A stretch of DNA of 64,000 nt from Caedibacter sp. 38-128 (GTDB lineage: Bacteria; Pseudomonadota; Alphaproteobacteria; Caedimonadales; Caedimonadaceae), in contig MKUU01000016.1 in assembly GCA_001898705.1 (NCBI GenBank), positions 18,114 through 82,113 on the forward strand, in the 5' to 3' direction. A program made the position numbers and the translations under genes. Positions 1 to 9,313 of this stretch are shown in pieces. Below the pieces are notes generated by a model. The model searched no databases and had not been told where the DNA came from. It saw nothing but the letters and a program-made list of their open reading frames with translations. Numbering within the stretch: the stretch's first letter is position 1; each line of letters starts with the position of its first letter.

Positions 1-185
1 ACCTTACGACAATCATTAGTAAGCACAACGCAAATATAGCTAACCTCAAAATTAGCCATCGGGGAGACACTTTCTTTGAATTCATCATCGACATTGAAGT
101 TAAAGATGCCGACCACCTAGGCAGTATTATCGCGAGCCTGCGTGCCTCTTCATTAGTCTCTTCGGTTGATCGCGTTAAACATTAA
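1..185 (+). CDS. RelA/SpoT (p)ppGpp synthetase/hydrolase, C-terminal ACT domain (partial)
   Basis: The reading frame is open from base 3 to a TAA ending at 185 and gives the last 60 residues of a protein whose 5' part lies outside the window. The translation (ISKHNANIANLKISHRGD ... FEFIIDIEVKDADHLGSI) is the C-terminal ACT domain of RelA/SpoT-type bifunctional stringent-response enzymes, which sense amino acids or regulate the synthetase and hydrolase domains. Only this regulatory tail is visible, so synthetase and hydrolase activity cannot be judged. An ACT domain from another enzyme is possible, but the ending VDRVKH after a V-x-S-V segment is typical of SpoT/Rel proteins. Confidence 0.85.
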   Translation, partial: LTTIISKHNANIANLKISHRGDTFFEFIIDIEVKDADHLGSIIASLRASSLVSSVDRVKH

Positions 186-202
186 ATAAATTATGTAAAA
201 AT

Positions 203-225
203 GCCCCACCTTAATAAGGTGGGGC
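203..225 (-). terminator. Rho-independent terminator of the broken lipoprotein gene
   Basis: A perfect 10-bp stem (203-212 with 216-225) closes a 3-nt loop. On the minus strand the stem is followed by a run of T (ATTTTTAC), so it ends transcription coming from the lipoprotein gene at 245-676. On the plus strand there is no good T tract, although the hairpin may still help to end the RelA/SpoT transcript. Confidence 0.8.
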
Positions 226-244
226 TTAGCTCAAAAGCCACCGC

Positions 245-676
245 TTAATTTCTTTTTACTAACTCTCTATTTTTTTCAGAGCGCTTTAAATCTACAACTC
301 TTTCATTCTCATCAAAAGTAATTGCGATTTGATACTTATCCCCCCTACAACCTTCAATAGGTGTTCCTACTAACTCCCAAATACCAAGCGTCAACACATC
401 CATGGCTCCGTGACCTATTGCGCGCCCAGCGCTTCCTTCATCTCCAAGGCTATAGCTGTAAGTACATTTTTTCCAGCCTTTATCAAGTGCATCTACTTTA
501 ATGGGATCTCCCAACTGAAGATCAATTTCAGTCTTAGTTGCTCCTTAACGAATAACGGTTAAATCTGGCTCTTTCTCTCCGTTAAGGGCCATTCCTACAG
601 AACACCCTTCTAAAACTAAGGGGCTCAAAACTATTAAAGAGATATACTTTAACCGTAAAGAATTTAATATCATCAT
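245..676 (-). pseudogene. Lipoprotein gene (BamE/SmpA-like) interrupted by an in-frame TAA
   Basis: Reading on the minus strand from an ATG at 676, the frame starts with a lipoprotein signal peptide and lipobox (LVLEGC, Cys at residue 25), reaches a TAA at codon 44 (545-547), and continues in the same frame to 245. The downstream half can be opened only from a weak TTG at 514 and has no export signal. It contains GATKTEIDLQLGDP, like the G-M-T-x-x-E-V-x-x-x-L-G-x-P motif of BamE/SmpA-type lipoproteins, and AIGHGAMDVLTLGIWELVGT, seen in small bacterial lipoproteins of unknown function. I infer a 143-codon lipoprotein gene recently broken by one nonsense change. A sequencing error or readthrough cannot be excluded from the sequence alone. 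Confidence 0.7.
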
Positions 677-831
677 CTTACCTTCCAATCTATGCATTGA
701 CCAAGAGCCAATCGCTCTGTCCATGCTTTTAGTTCAATATAAGTTTTATATAAAAGGAGAATTTTATCCCATTTATAATAATGAAACTTGAAACAATCCA
801 CTACGAATAATTCCAACCAGCTAGGCTTCTC

Positions 832-3255
832 TTAAAAACTTAATTCATGAGGTTGTTGATGCTTAAACGGTTCTTCTTTACGATTCTCTATTGAGGCCCG
901 TCCATCAATTGGTTCTGGTACCCGCACAAGAGCATTCTTAATGACCTCTTCCACATTTTTAACCGGAATAATTTGTAGCCCTTTTTTAACGATCTCAGGA
1001 ATCTCTGCTAAATCTTTTTGATTATCAAAAGGAATTAGCACTGTCTTAATGCCGCCTCTTAAAGCCGCTAACAACTTTTCTTTAAGTCCACCTATTCCAA
1101 GAACGCGCCCACGAAGGGTAACCTCACCTGTCATTGCAATATCTTTACGGATCGGAATTCCAGTCAGAACAGATACTATAGAAGTACACATCGCAATTCC
1201 TGCTGAAGGCCCATCCTTTGGTGTTGCGCCTTCAGGGACGTGCACATGAATATCGTGTTTTTCAAATGAATGAGGTTCAATACCAAACTGGGTGGCGCGA
1301 GATCGTACAAAGCTTGCAGCAGCTTGAACAGACTCTTGCATCACTTCACCAAGCTTGCCAGTTGTCTTGATCTTGCCTCGGCCTGGAAGCATGACAGCTT
1401 CAATCATCAAGATATCCCCGCCAACTTCTGTCCAAGCAAGCCCAGTGGTGACGCCAACAAGGTCTTCACTTTCGCTCACACCATAAGAATATCGGGGAAT
1501 ACCTGCATACGTTTCAAGGTTCTCTTCGGTAACCGCAATTTTTGTAGCGTTTTTTGTGAGAATCTCTTTTGTTGCTTTCCGAAGAAGATTAGCAAGCTCT
1601 CGCTCAAGATTACGCACCCCTGCTTCACGCGTATAGGTGCGAATTAACTGATGCAAGGCCTTATCACTAATCGACCATTCACCCTCTTTAAGCCCATTCG
1701 CTTTCATTTCTTTTGGAATTAAATGACGATGACAAATTTCTGTCTTCTCTTCTTCAGTATACCCTGGCAAGCGAATGATTTCTAAACGATCCAACAAAGG
1801 TTGTGGCATATTAAGGCTATTTGCCGTTGTCACAAACATCACATCCGAGAGATCATAATCAACTTCTAGGTAATGGTCGTTAAAGCTATTGTTTTGCTCA
1901 GGGTCTAAAACTTCGAGCAATGCAGATGTGGGGTCTCCTCGCCAATCAGCGCCAAGCTTATCGATCTCATCGAGTAAGAAAAGGGGATTTGCGGATGCCG
2001 CCTTTTTCATTCCTTGAATAATCTTTCCTGGCATTGAACCAATATAAGTACGTCGATGTCCTCGAATTTCAGCTTCATCCCGCACGCCCCCTAAAGCCAC
2101 ACGAATATAATTACGGCCTGTTGCTCGTGCAATGGAACGACCTAAAGACGTTTTTCCAACTCCGGGTGGTCCAACAAGACAGAGGATAGGACCTTTTAAC
2201 TTTCCAACACGTGTTTGGACAGCAAGGTATTCAATGATCCTCTCTTTAACTTTTTCTAAACCGTAATGGTCTTCATCTAAAATTTGTTGTGCTTTATCAA
2301 GGTCATTCTTAACTTTTGTATTTTTTTTCCATGGAATCGACAAAAGCCAATCTAAATAATTCCGAACAACTGTTGCCTCAGAAGACATGGGACTCATTGT
2401 TCTTAATTTTTTTATTTCATTTTGAGCCTTCGCCCTCGCTTCCTTACTCAGCTTGGTTCTTGCAATCTTTTGCTCAAGCTCAGAAACTTCATCCTTTCCT
2501 TCTTCGTTCTCGCCTAGTTCCTTTTGAATCGCCTTCATCTGCTCATTGAGATAATATTCTCGTTGAGATTTTTCCATTTGTTTTTTAACACGTGTTCGAA
2601 TGCGTTTTTCTGTTTGAAGAACACTAATCTCGCCTTCCATATAAGCGCAGATTTTTTCAAATCGCTCCTCAAGAGACGAAATTTCAAGAAGTCTTTGCTT
2701 ATCTAAGACCCGCAGTGTTAGATGCGCAGCAATTGTATCAATGAGCTTATCTGGTTGTTCAATGCGCGTAATCGAGACAAGAACATCCGGCGGAATCTTA
2801 TTATTTAGTTTTGAATAATGCTCAAAAAGCCCTAGAGCTGTGCGTGCAAGCGCTTCAAGCTCTGGTGTTGGTGTAATAATTCCTGAATCTAAAACCTCTG
2901 CATAGGCTTGAAAATACTCAAGACTTTCATCAAAACGCAAAATACGAGCTCGATCAATACCTTCTACAAGTACTTTCACGGTACCATCTGGTAACTTCAA
3001 AAGTTGGATAATTTGCCCTAAAGAGCCAAAAGAATAAAGATCGCGCGTTTTCGGATCATCAGTCGTTGCTTCTTTTTGCGTGACAAGCAAAATCCTATGA
3101 TCCAGCTTCATCGCTGCTTCCAGCGCTTTAACAGATCTCTCACGCCCTACAAATAACGGCACGATCATATGAGGGAAAACTACAATGTCCCTTAAAGGTA
3201 ATACTGGTAATAAAGTTCCATACGGAAGCTCTAAAGCTTTAGTCGTCTTTGCCAA
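832..3255 (-). CDS. lon: ATP-dependent protease Lon
   Basis: Cytoplasmic AAA+ serine protease that degrades misfolded and regulatory proteins. The 807-residue length is normal for LonA. The order is N-terminal substrate-binding domain (about 1-200), coiled coil (200-290), AAA+ module with Walker A GPPGVGKT at 362-369 and Walker B FLLDEID near 426-432, and C-terminal protease domain with catalytic Ser684 in KDGPSAG and Lys727 in GGLKEK. The start is a TTG with GAGG about 8 nt upstream; no in-frame ATG gives the conserved N terminus. It is the last gene of a minus-strand series tig-clpP-clpX-lon, about 96 bp after clpX, so it may also have its own promoter. Confidence 0.98.
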   Translation of the reverse strand: MAKTTKALELPYGTLLPVLPLRDIVVFPHMIVPLFVGRERSVKALEAAMKLDHRILLVTQKEATTDDPKTRDLYSFGSLGQIIQLLKLPDGTVKVLVEGIDRARILRFDESLEYFQAYAEVLDSGIITPTPELEALARTALGLFEHYSKLNNKIPPDVLVSITRIEQPDKLIDTIAAHLTLRVLDKQRLLEISSLEERFEKICAYMEGEISVLQTEKRIRTRVKKQMEKSQREYYLNEQMKAIQKELGENEEGKDEVSELEQKIARTKLSKEARAKAQNEIKKLRTMSPMSSEATVVRNYLDWLLSIPWKKNTKVKNDLDKAQQILDEDHYGLEKVKERIIEYLAVQTRVGKLKGPILCLVGPPGVGKTSLGRSIARATGRNYIRVALGGVRDEAEIRGHRRTYIGSMPGKIIQGMKKAASANPLFLLDEIDKLGADWRGDPTSALLEVLDPEQNNSFNDHYLEVDYDLSDVMFVTTANSLNMPQPLLDRLEIIRLPGYTEEEKTEICHRHLIPKEMKANGLKEGEWSISDKALHQLIRTYTREAGVRNLERELANLLRKATKEILTKNATKIAVTEENLETYAGIPRYSYGVSESEDLVGVTTGLAWTEVGGDILMIEAVMLPGRGKIKTTGKLGEVMQESVQAAASFVRSRATQFGIEPHSFEKHDIHVHVPEGATPKDGPSAGIAMCTSIVSVLTGIPIRKDIAMTGEVTLRGRVLGIGGLKEKLLAALRGGIKTVLIPFDNQKDLAEIPEIVKKGLQIIPVKNVEEVIKNALVRVPEPIDGRASIENRKEEPFKHQQPHELSF

Positions 3256-3351
3256 GGATCAAACCTCTTTTATTTCAAATGATTTACATATGCCCTATTT
3301 AAAGTAGTATAATCAGGGTCATTAGATAAAGGAATAGAAATTTAAAAAAGT

Positions 3352-4617
3352 CTACGCTTGACTTCTTTTGTCTTTTAATTTTTCACCATAGACGAGCAAA
3401 GGTTCGGTTCTACCTTCTACAACTTCACGGTTAATAACAACTTCTTCAATATCTTCACGTCCTGGAAGATCAAACATGGTATTAAGTAAGATATCTTCCA
3501 TAATTGAACGAAGTCCTCGCGCCCCAGTATTTCTTGAAATCGCTTTCTGCGCAATCCCCGACAAAGCGTCTTCAGTAAACTCTAAATGCACTTTTTCCAT
3601 TTCAAAAAGTTTTTGATATTGTTTTACAAGAGCATTCTTCGGTGTTTGCAAAATTTCAATTAATGATTCTTCATTTAAGTCTTCGAGTGTAGCAACAACA
3701 GGTAAACGCCCAACAAATTCAGGAATGAGGCCATACTTCAAAAGGTCTTCCGGTTCGATTTCACGTAAAATTTCACCTGTACGACGATCTTCGGGCAACT
3801 TTACATCGGCACCAAAACCAATTGAGGAGCCTTTACCCCGAGCCGCAATAATTTTTTCAAGTCCTGCAAAAGCTCCTCCACAAATGAATAGAATATTTGT
3901 GGTATCAACTTGCAAAAACTCTTGTTGAGGATGCTTACGGCCTCCTTGAGGTGGAACTGAAGCAATTGTGCCTTCCATAATTTTGAGCAAGGCTTGCTGT
4001 ACACCTTCCCCAGACACATCTCGCGTGATTGAAGGATTATCAGATTTTCGTGAAATTTTATCAACTTCATCAATATAGACAATGCCACGCTGAGCCTTTT
4101 CAACATTATATTCTGCGGCTTGTAAAAGTTTTAAAATAATATTCTCAACATCTTCACCAACATAACCTGCTTCGGTTAAAGTTGTGGCATCTGCAATTGT
4201 AAATGGCACATCCAAAATACGTGCAAGTGTTTGAGCTAATAAGGTTTTTCCGCATCCTGTTGGACCAATGAGAAGAATATTTGACTTCGCAAGTTCAATC
4301 TCATTTGAACGCCCAATTGAGTTAATCCGCTTATAGTGATTGTAAACAGCAACAGCTAGAACACGCTTTGCATGTGCTTGGCCAATCACATAATCGTTAA
4401 GAACTTTTACAATTTCTTTTGGTGAGGGGATCCCTCCTTCACTTGAAGAAATTCCAATGGCTTTATTCTCTTCTCGAATAATTTCGATACATAAGTCAAC
4501 GCATTCATCACAAATGAATACACTTGGCCCAGCAATTAACTTTTTAACTTCATGCTGGCTTTTTCCACAAAAGGAGCAGTGAAGAGTATCTTTAACGGAA
4601 TCGTCGTTTTTACTCAT
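3352..4617 (-). CDS. clpX: ATP-dependent Clp protease ATP-binding subunit ClpX
   Basis: AAA+ unfoldase that feeds substrates into ClpP. At 421 residues it has the family length. The N-terminal zinc-binding domain has Cys14, Cys17, Cys36 and Cys39 (CSFC ... CDEC). Walker A GPTGCGKT is at 118-125, the pore RKH loop appears as GGRKHPQQ, and the ClpP-docking IGF tripeptide is present in [10 protein letters not shown]. Starts at ATG 4617. It lies about 106 bp downstream of clpP on the same strand, the usual clpP-clpX-lon arrangement. In alphaproteobacteria ClpXP also turns over cell-cycle regulators including CtrA, which is encoded at 43.8 kb. Confidence 0.98.
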   Translation of the reverse strand: MSKNDDSVKDTLHCSFCGKSQHEVKKLIAGPSVFICDECVDLCIEIIREENKAIGISSSEGGIPSPKEIVKVLNDYVIGQAHAKRVLAVAVYNHYKRINSIGRSNEIELAKSNILLIGPTGCGKTLLAQTLARILDVPFTIADATTLTEAGYVGEDVENIILKLLQAAEYNVEKAQRGIVYIDEVDKISRKSDNPSITRDVSGEGVQQALLKIMEGTIASVPPQGGRKHPQQEFLQVDTTNILFICGGAFAGLEKIIAARGKGSSIGFGADVKLPEDRRTGEILREIEPEDLLKYGLIPEFVGRLPVVATLEDLNEESLIEILQTPKNALVKQYQKLFEMEKVHLEFTEDALSGIAQKAISRNTGARGLRSIMEDILLNTMFDLPGREDIEEVVINREVVEGRTEPLLVYGEKLKDKRSQA

Positions 4618-4723
4618 TTCTTTTTGCCTTTATTCCTTATTCTAGCTGAGCTGTATTTACCCACGTTCAGAGTGCCAAAAACCGGATAATAAAAAGTTAA
4701 CGCCCAAGATAATTTTTTCTTTT

Positions 4724-5341
4724 TTATGCCGCCGCGTGATGAACCATAACCTCGTCAACAAGTCCAAAATCTTTGGCTTCATCCGCAGACATAAAGTAAT
4801 CTCGCTCAACAGAAGCCTCAACAACGCTTAAAGGCTTTCCTGTACGCTCAACAAGAATTCCATTTAAACGAGCCCGTAACTTTAAAATCTCACGAGCCTG
4901 AATCTCAATATCTGTTGCTTGCCCTCTTGCACCACCGTGAGGTTGGTGAATCATCACACGCGAGTTTGGCAACGCATAACGCTTACCTTTTTCCCCAGAA
5001 CACAACAAGAGAGCCCCCATGGAAGCTGCTTGTCCTAATACAATTGTTGAGACACTTGGACGGATATATTGCATGGTATCGTAAATAGCCAAACCTGCAG
5101 TAACAACACCTCCAGGTGAGTTAATATAAAAAGAAATATCCTTTTTGGGATTTTCTCCCTCGAGAAATAAAAGCTGAGCACAGATAAGGCTCGCGACATC
5201 ATCATTGACTTCACCTGTAAGAAAGATGATACGTTCTTTTAAAAGCCTTGAATAAATATCAAATGAGCGCTCGCCACGAGCTGTTTGCTCAATCACCATT
5301 GGCACAAGCGTATTGGCATATTGATTAACGATGTCTACCAC
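4724..5341 (-). CDS. clpP: ATP-dependent Clp protease proteolytic subunit ClpP
   Basis: Serine peptidase forming the double heptameric chamber used by ClpX. The 205-residue protein carries the triad Ser107 (GQAASMGA), His132 (MIHQPHGG) and Asp near 181 (ERDYFMSA). The chosen start is a GTG at 5341 preceded by a strong ribosome binding site GGAGG. The gene sits 35 bp after trigger factor and about 100 bp before clpX, consistent with a tig-clpP-clpX transcript. Confidence 0.98.
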   Translation of the reverse strand: MVDIVNQYANTLVPMVIEQTARGERSFDIYSRLLKERIIFLTGEVNDDVASLICAQLLFLEGENPKKDISFYINSPGGVVTAGLAIYDTMQYIRPSVSTIVLGQAASMGALLLCSGEKGKRYALPNSRVMIHQPHGGARGQATDIEIQAREILKLRARLNGILVERTGKPLSVVEASVERDYFMSADEAKDFGLVDEVMVHHAAA

Positions 5342-5376
5342 TGAATCCTCCTATTTCTAGTGGGGCGAGCATGAAC

Positions 5377-6744
5377 TTAGTTCATATCCTCGCCTTCCGT
5401 AATTTCTTTAATTCTTTTTTGAAGTTCTTCAACACTGATCTCTTTATCTTTTAAAGCGACTTTTTCAGTAATGAGCTTGATCACCTTATCTTCAAAGATT
5501 GGCGCCCGCAAAGAAGCTAGAGCTTGAGGATTATCGCGATAATATTCAACAACCTTCATTTCATGCCCCTTATAACGGATGGCTTCATTATAAACGGCTT
5601 GATCAAGTTCTTTCTGTGAAACAGATACTTGGTTCTCTCGTCCAATTTCAGCAAGCACCAAACCAAGTCTGACGCGCCGCTCAGCAATACCTTGATATTG
5701 TTTTCTTAATTTCTCTTCTTCTTTTGGATCTAAACCATGTTGACAGGTTTCCCCTTCTTCATGGTGATGATCATGATGAAGTTCATTTTCGAGTTGGCGC
5801 CAAATTGATTGAAACTCAAGTTCAACCAACCCTTTTGGAAGATCAAAGTGGAATTCTTCTGAAAACTTATCAAGAACCTTACGCTTGATATCAAGGAAAG
5901 AAAGCTGATCATACTCTTTTGTGATCATTTTCTCAACTTGATCTTTAAGTTCTGCAAGATCCTTAAACTTTAGCTTAACAGCTAATTCGTCATCTATTTT
6001 AGGTTCAACAACTTCAAGGACTTCTGCAATTTTAAGACTAAATTTTGCTTCTTTTCCTGCAAGTTCTTGTGAACCATAATCTGCCGGGAAAGTCACAAAG
6101 ATATCTTTTTGATCTCCCGCTTTCATTCCAACAATTTGCTCTTCAAAACCAGGAATAAAAGTACCTGAGCCTAATTCAAGGACGGTATCAGCTGAAGACC
6201 CTCCAGGAATCAACTTATCGTTAATTGTTCCACGGAATGAAAGGCGCACAGCATGCCCATTCTCAGCTTTTACGTCTGCATCAAGCGCTTTGTGTTCGCG
6301 TGAAGATTGAGCCATTTTCTTGAGACTGTCTGTCACCGTTTGAGGCTCAACCTTTGCCTTTAACTGCTCAAAAGAATATTTACTGAGATCAACTTTTCCA
6401 ACTTCTGGAAGGACTTCAAGAGAAATATTTAAACTGAGATCTTGACCATCTTCAGCACTTTCGAATTCTACTTTTGGCTGAAGAGCAACCTTCAATTTTT
6501 TTTCTTGGACAAGCTTTTTTACACTTTCATCCAATAACTTTTGAATGACTTCACCTTTGACAGAAGTGGCATATCGTTGCCTTAGAATTGGCAAGGGAAT
6601 ATGACCTGAACGGAACCCTGCTACTTTCGTCGTTTTTCCCAACTCAAGGAGGCGTTCATCCATCTTTTCCTCAACTTGTGCCGCAGGAATATTCAGATGG
6701 TATTGGTGCAATAACCCTTCAACCTTTTTTTGTGTCATTTGCAT
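5377..6744 (-). CDS. tig: Trigger factor, ribosome-associated chaperone and peptidyl-prolyl isomerase
   Basis: Binds the ribosomal exit tunnel and helps nascent chains fold. The 455-residue protein has the N-terminal ribosome-docking signature GFRSGHIP (variant of GFRxGxxP), a central FKBP-like PPIase domain (SFRGTINDKLIPGGSS onwards) and a C-terminal helical substrate-binding region with a His-rich patch (HHDHHHEE). The frame stays open upstream through the tRNA-Leu gene, but the real start is the ATG at 6744, with CAGG about 9 nt upstream and the conserved beginning of the family just after it. It is followed closely by clpP. Confidence 0.95.
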   Translation of the reverse strand: MQMTQKKVEGLLHQYHLNIPAAQVEEKMDERLLELGKTTKVAGFRSGHIPLPILRQRYATSVKGEVIQKLLDESVKKLVQEKKLKVALQPKVEFESAEDGQDLSLNISLEVLPEVGKVDLSKYSFEQLKAKVEPQTVTDSLKKMAQSSREHKALDADVKAENGHAVRLSFRGTINDKLIPGGSSADTVLELGSGTFIPGFEEQIVGMKAGDQKDIFVTFPADYGSQELAGKEAKFSLKIAEVLEVVEPKIDDELAVKLKFKDLAELKDQVEKMITKEYDQLSFLDIKRKVLDKFSEEFHFDLPKGLVELEFQSIWRQLENELHHDHHHEEGETCQHGLDPKEEEKLRKQYQGIAERRVRLGLVLAEIGRENQVSVSQKELDQAVYNEAIRYKGHEMKVVEYYRDNPQALASLRAPIFEDKVIKLITEKVALKDKEISVEELQKRIKEITEGEDMN

Positions 6745-6779
6745 AAAAGTGTTACCTGTCTCTAATAATGTTGACCTTG

Positions 6780-6864
6780 TGGTGCGGGCGGAGGGACTTG
6801 AACCCCCATGGCTTGCGCCGCCAGAACCTAAATCTGGTGTGTCTGCCAATTCCACCACGCCCGC
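6780..6864 (-). tRNA. tRNA-Leu (anticodon UAG)
   Basis: On the minus strand an 85-nt cloverleaf begins GCGGGCG at 6864 and ends CGCCCGC-A-CCA at 6780. The anticodon stem CCAGA/TCTGG encloses the loop TTTAGGT, giving anticodon UAG, which reads CUN leucine codons. The T arm has GGTTCAAGTCCC and there is a long variable arm, as expected for class II tRNA-Leu. CCA is encoded. The gene lies 36 bp upstream of tig on the same strand and may be co-transcribed with it. Confidence 0.97.
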
Positions 6865-7115
6865 GAAAGGCTTTACTAAGCCCTTATCTCTAAACTAAAA
6901 TCCTAAACAATTCGTTAAGGAGATTTCTTTCATAGCGTTGATCTTATGAAAAAGCAATGGCCCCCATAAAATATATTGCACGCTAAATTTCTGCTTAAAA
7001 AGGCTCCTTTCTCATTTTTAGTATAAAGCTTTTTAAGTTGACCTAAACTAAAGATGTAAAATTCAAGCCTTTTTAAAGAGTTATGGCACCTAGCACCATA
7101 AATTCCTCTTTCGTC

Positions 7116-7835
7116 TTAGAGCGCTACAATCTTTCCGTTTTTAACTGTTCCTTGAATTTTAGCCCCTGGCTCCATGAGCACTTCTCCGTTTTCATCAAAA
7201 ACAATATCTCCTTTGACCAACGTATTCCCTTTTAAAAAAACCCGCTGCACTTTTGTACTTTTGCCTATATCCTGAACATGAAGACTTGAAAGCTTGACAT
7301 TGTGAAACTCAATCTTCTCAGCAGCAACGGTAAGATGTTTTTCAAAAGAAGTCTCTTTCGCAACCATCCCACCATTAATTATGGCTTCTCCTTTAATTTG
7401 AGATTGAGAAAGGTTGACGCCGCCATTCACCTTAAGAGCTTCAAATACGCTCTGCTCCACATTTAAACCACCATCAATCTTCGTTTGCCCCTTGACCGTT
7501 GAGTTTGTGAGATCTGCACCACCATTAACTCGGATGTCTGCAAAGATCACCTTCTCTGCCTGCAAAGCGCCATCAACGGATGTCTTTCCTCTAACGCGAG
7601 AATCTTTCAAGTGAGCACTTCCATTAACCTTTAGCGTATTTAGGTCAGCCTTGCTGGCCTCAAAACTTCCCTCAACTCTTGTCTTTGAACGCACATGCGT
7701 ACCATCAAGAACAACAGCTCCTTCAGCCTTCACTTCTTCTAAGGTTCCTGGTCCAATGTTTTGAATCCCTGCTCCCCACACAGATACGCCACAAAGGCTC
7801 CACGCCAAAATAAAATTTTTAAAATGAATCCCCAT
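7116..7835 (-). CDS. Exported repeat protein with 33-residue beta-solenoid-like repeats
   Basis: A 239-residue protein with an N-terminal hydrophobic signal (FILAWSLCGVSVWGAG). The mature part is built from a repeat of exactly 33 residues: the invariant Gly of the V-x-G motif falls at 39, 72, 105 and 138 (VKAEG, LKVNG, IRVNG, LKVNG), followed by a weaker fifth copy and a C-terminal segment ending KIQGTVKNGKIVAL. The alternating hydrophobic pattern resembles bactofilin-like or pentapeptide-type right-handed beta solenoids, including the polymer-forming cytoskeletal family, but the signal peptide points to an envelope or secreted location. Function is not known. It is divergently oriented from tilS. 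Confidence 0.75.
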   Translation of the reverse strand: MGIHFKNFILAWSLCGVSVWGAGIQNIGPGTLEEVKAEGAVVLDGTHVRSKTRVEGSFEASKADLNTLKVNGSAHLKDSRVRGKTSVDGALQAEKVIFADIRVNGGADLTNSTVKGQTKIDGGLNVEQSVFEALKVNGGVNLSQSQIKGEAIINGGMVAKETSFEKHLTVAAEKIEFHNVKLSSLHVQDIGKSTKVQRVFLKGNTLVKGDIVFDENGEVLMEPGAKIQGTVKNGKIVAL

Positions 7836-7912
7836 CTTTTAAATCTTCCTTTTTTTCATATCTTAATTATAGTACCATAATTAGAAAAAAAAAAGCGACA
7901 AGAAAATACCTT

Positions 7913-9247
7913 GTGAATATGAATTTACCCTCTCCTCTTCTCTCTTCGACTGAGCCCATTACAGAAGCAGAATTTGCACAATCAATGACCAAATTGGGTC
8001 CTTTTGAGCCACATCCTTATCTTGCTGTCGCTGTGTCTGGAGGGTCTGATAGCCTTGCTCTGGCACTATTAGCCAATCAATGGATTAAAAACCACGCAGG
8101 CTCCCTAATAGCACTGACCGTTGACCATCAGCTACGCCCCACGTCAACACAAGAAGCGCATCAAGTCCAACAATGGCTTTCAGGCTATGGAATTAACACC
8201 ATCATCCTCACGTGGGCAGAAGAAAAATCAGGGCGTCGACTTCAAGAAAAAGCACGTGAAGCGCGGTATCAAAAACTTGAAGAATGGTGTCGTGACCAAG
8301 GCGTTTTACACCTTCTCTTAGGCCATCACCTTGAAGATCAACTAGAAACCGTCAGCATGCGCGCGGAAAAGGGATCAGGAATTGAGGGAATGGCCGGAAT
8401 GTCCGCACTTGTTGAAAAACCTTACCACCGACTTCTTCGCCCCCTCCTTTTATATACTAAAAGCCGACTTCAAGCGACCTTAATAAGCTCTCATCAACCT
8501 TGGATTGAAGACCCAAGCAATCAAAACCCCAAATTTAAGCGTGTTGAATTAAGGAGCAAAACATCTAACTTTTCTTCTTCCGAAATCCACTCCTTTGGCC
8601 AGAAAAGGTGCGCCTATGAAGAAGCTTTAAATCGTTTAATCCCTGAAATTGTCACCCCTTTGCCTCAAGGGTATGCCTTTTTAAACTATCAAGCCTGGTC
8701 CCAGCTCGATTTAGAAAGCCAGCTCGGCGTTATGCAACGCCTCCTTATGACCTATGGCGTCAATTCTTACCCTCCTGCAGGAGAAAGCGTTCATAAGCTC
8801 ATTTTGCACTTCCAGAAAGCTTCTTCCTCACGAACCTTAAATGGATGCCGCATTTCACGTTATCGCGAAAAAAATCTTCTATTTATGCGAGAACCTGGCG
8901 CAATTCGCCATGAAATTGACCTAAGCAATGCGGCAAATACAGCCCCTCTCTTCTGGGATCAACGTTTTAGTGTTCACCTTTCTTCTCCCTTGCACGGTCA
9001 GCACACTTTAAAGGCTTTGGGTCAAAAAGGATGGGAATCTGTAAAAAAAGCGCTTGAGGATCAAAAAGAACTCTTACCCTATCCTGTGGCGCTTACTCTC
9101 CCAAGCCTTTGGCAGCAAGATCAGCTCATTGCCATACCTTCTGTTTTCAAGATTTGCTCAAACCAAACCTTTACACTTTTCAAAGAAAACGCTATAAAGT
9201 TCTTACCATGTTATCCACTTACACGATTTACGTTCACAATTGCTTAA
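7913..9247 (+). CDS. tilS: tRNA(Ile)-lysidine synthase TilS
   Basis: Modifies C34 of tRNA-Ile (CAU) to lysidine so that AUA is read as isoleucine; an essential cytoplasmic ATP-pyrophosphatase. The 444-residue protein has the PP-loop SGGSDS at 42-47, DHQLRP, and the LGHHLEDQLET segment typical of TilS, followed by a less conserved C-terminal substrate domain. The start is GTG 7913 or ATG 7919; neither has a strong Shine-Dalgarno. ftsH follows 66 bp downstream on the same strand, matching the common tilS-ftsH pairing. Confidence 0.95.
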   Translation: MNMNLPSPLLSSTEPITEAEFAQSMTKLGPFEPHPYLAVAVSGGSDSLALALLANQWIKNHAGSLIALTVDHQLRPTSTQEAHQVQQWLSGYGINTIILTWAEEKSGRRLQEKAREARYQKLEEWCRDQGVLHLLLGHHLEDQLETVSMRAEKGSGIEGMAGMSALVEKPYHRLLRPLLLYTKSRLQATLISSHQPWIEDPSNQNPKFKRVELRSKTSNFSSSEIHSFGQKRCAYEEALNRLIPEIVTPLPQGYAFLNYQAWSQLDLESQLGVMQRLLMTYGVNSYPPAGESVHKLILHFQKASSSRTLNGCRISRYREKNLLFMREPGAIRHEIDLSNAANTAPLFWDQRFSVHLSSPLHGQHTLKALGQKGWESVKKALEDQKELLPYPVALTLPSLWQQDQLIAIPSVFKICSNQTFTLFKENAIKFLPCYPLTRFTFTIA

Positions 9248-9313
9248 CTAAATCGAGACATAATGCATTGCATGAATCTAGAATGCGACAATTGAAATAC
9301 GAAGGAAAATAAA

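Noticed and set aside
6745..6858. In-frame N-terminal extension of trigger factor (MVELADTPDLG...)
   Set aside because: It is the tRNA-Leu gene read as protein; the family's N terminus and a ribosome binding site are at ATG 6744.
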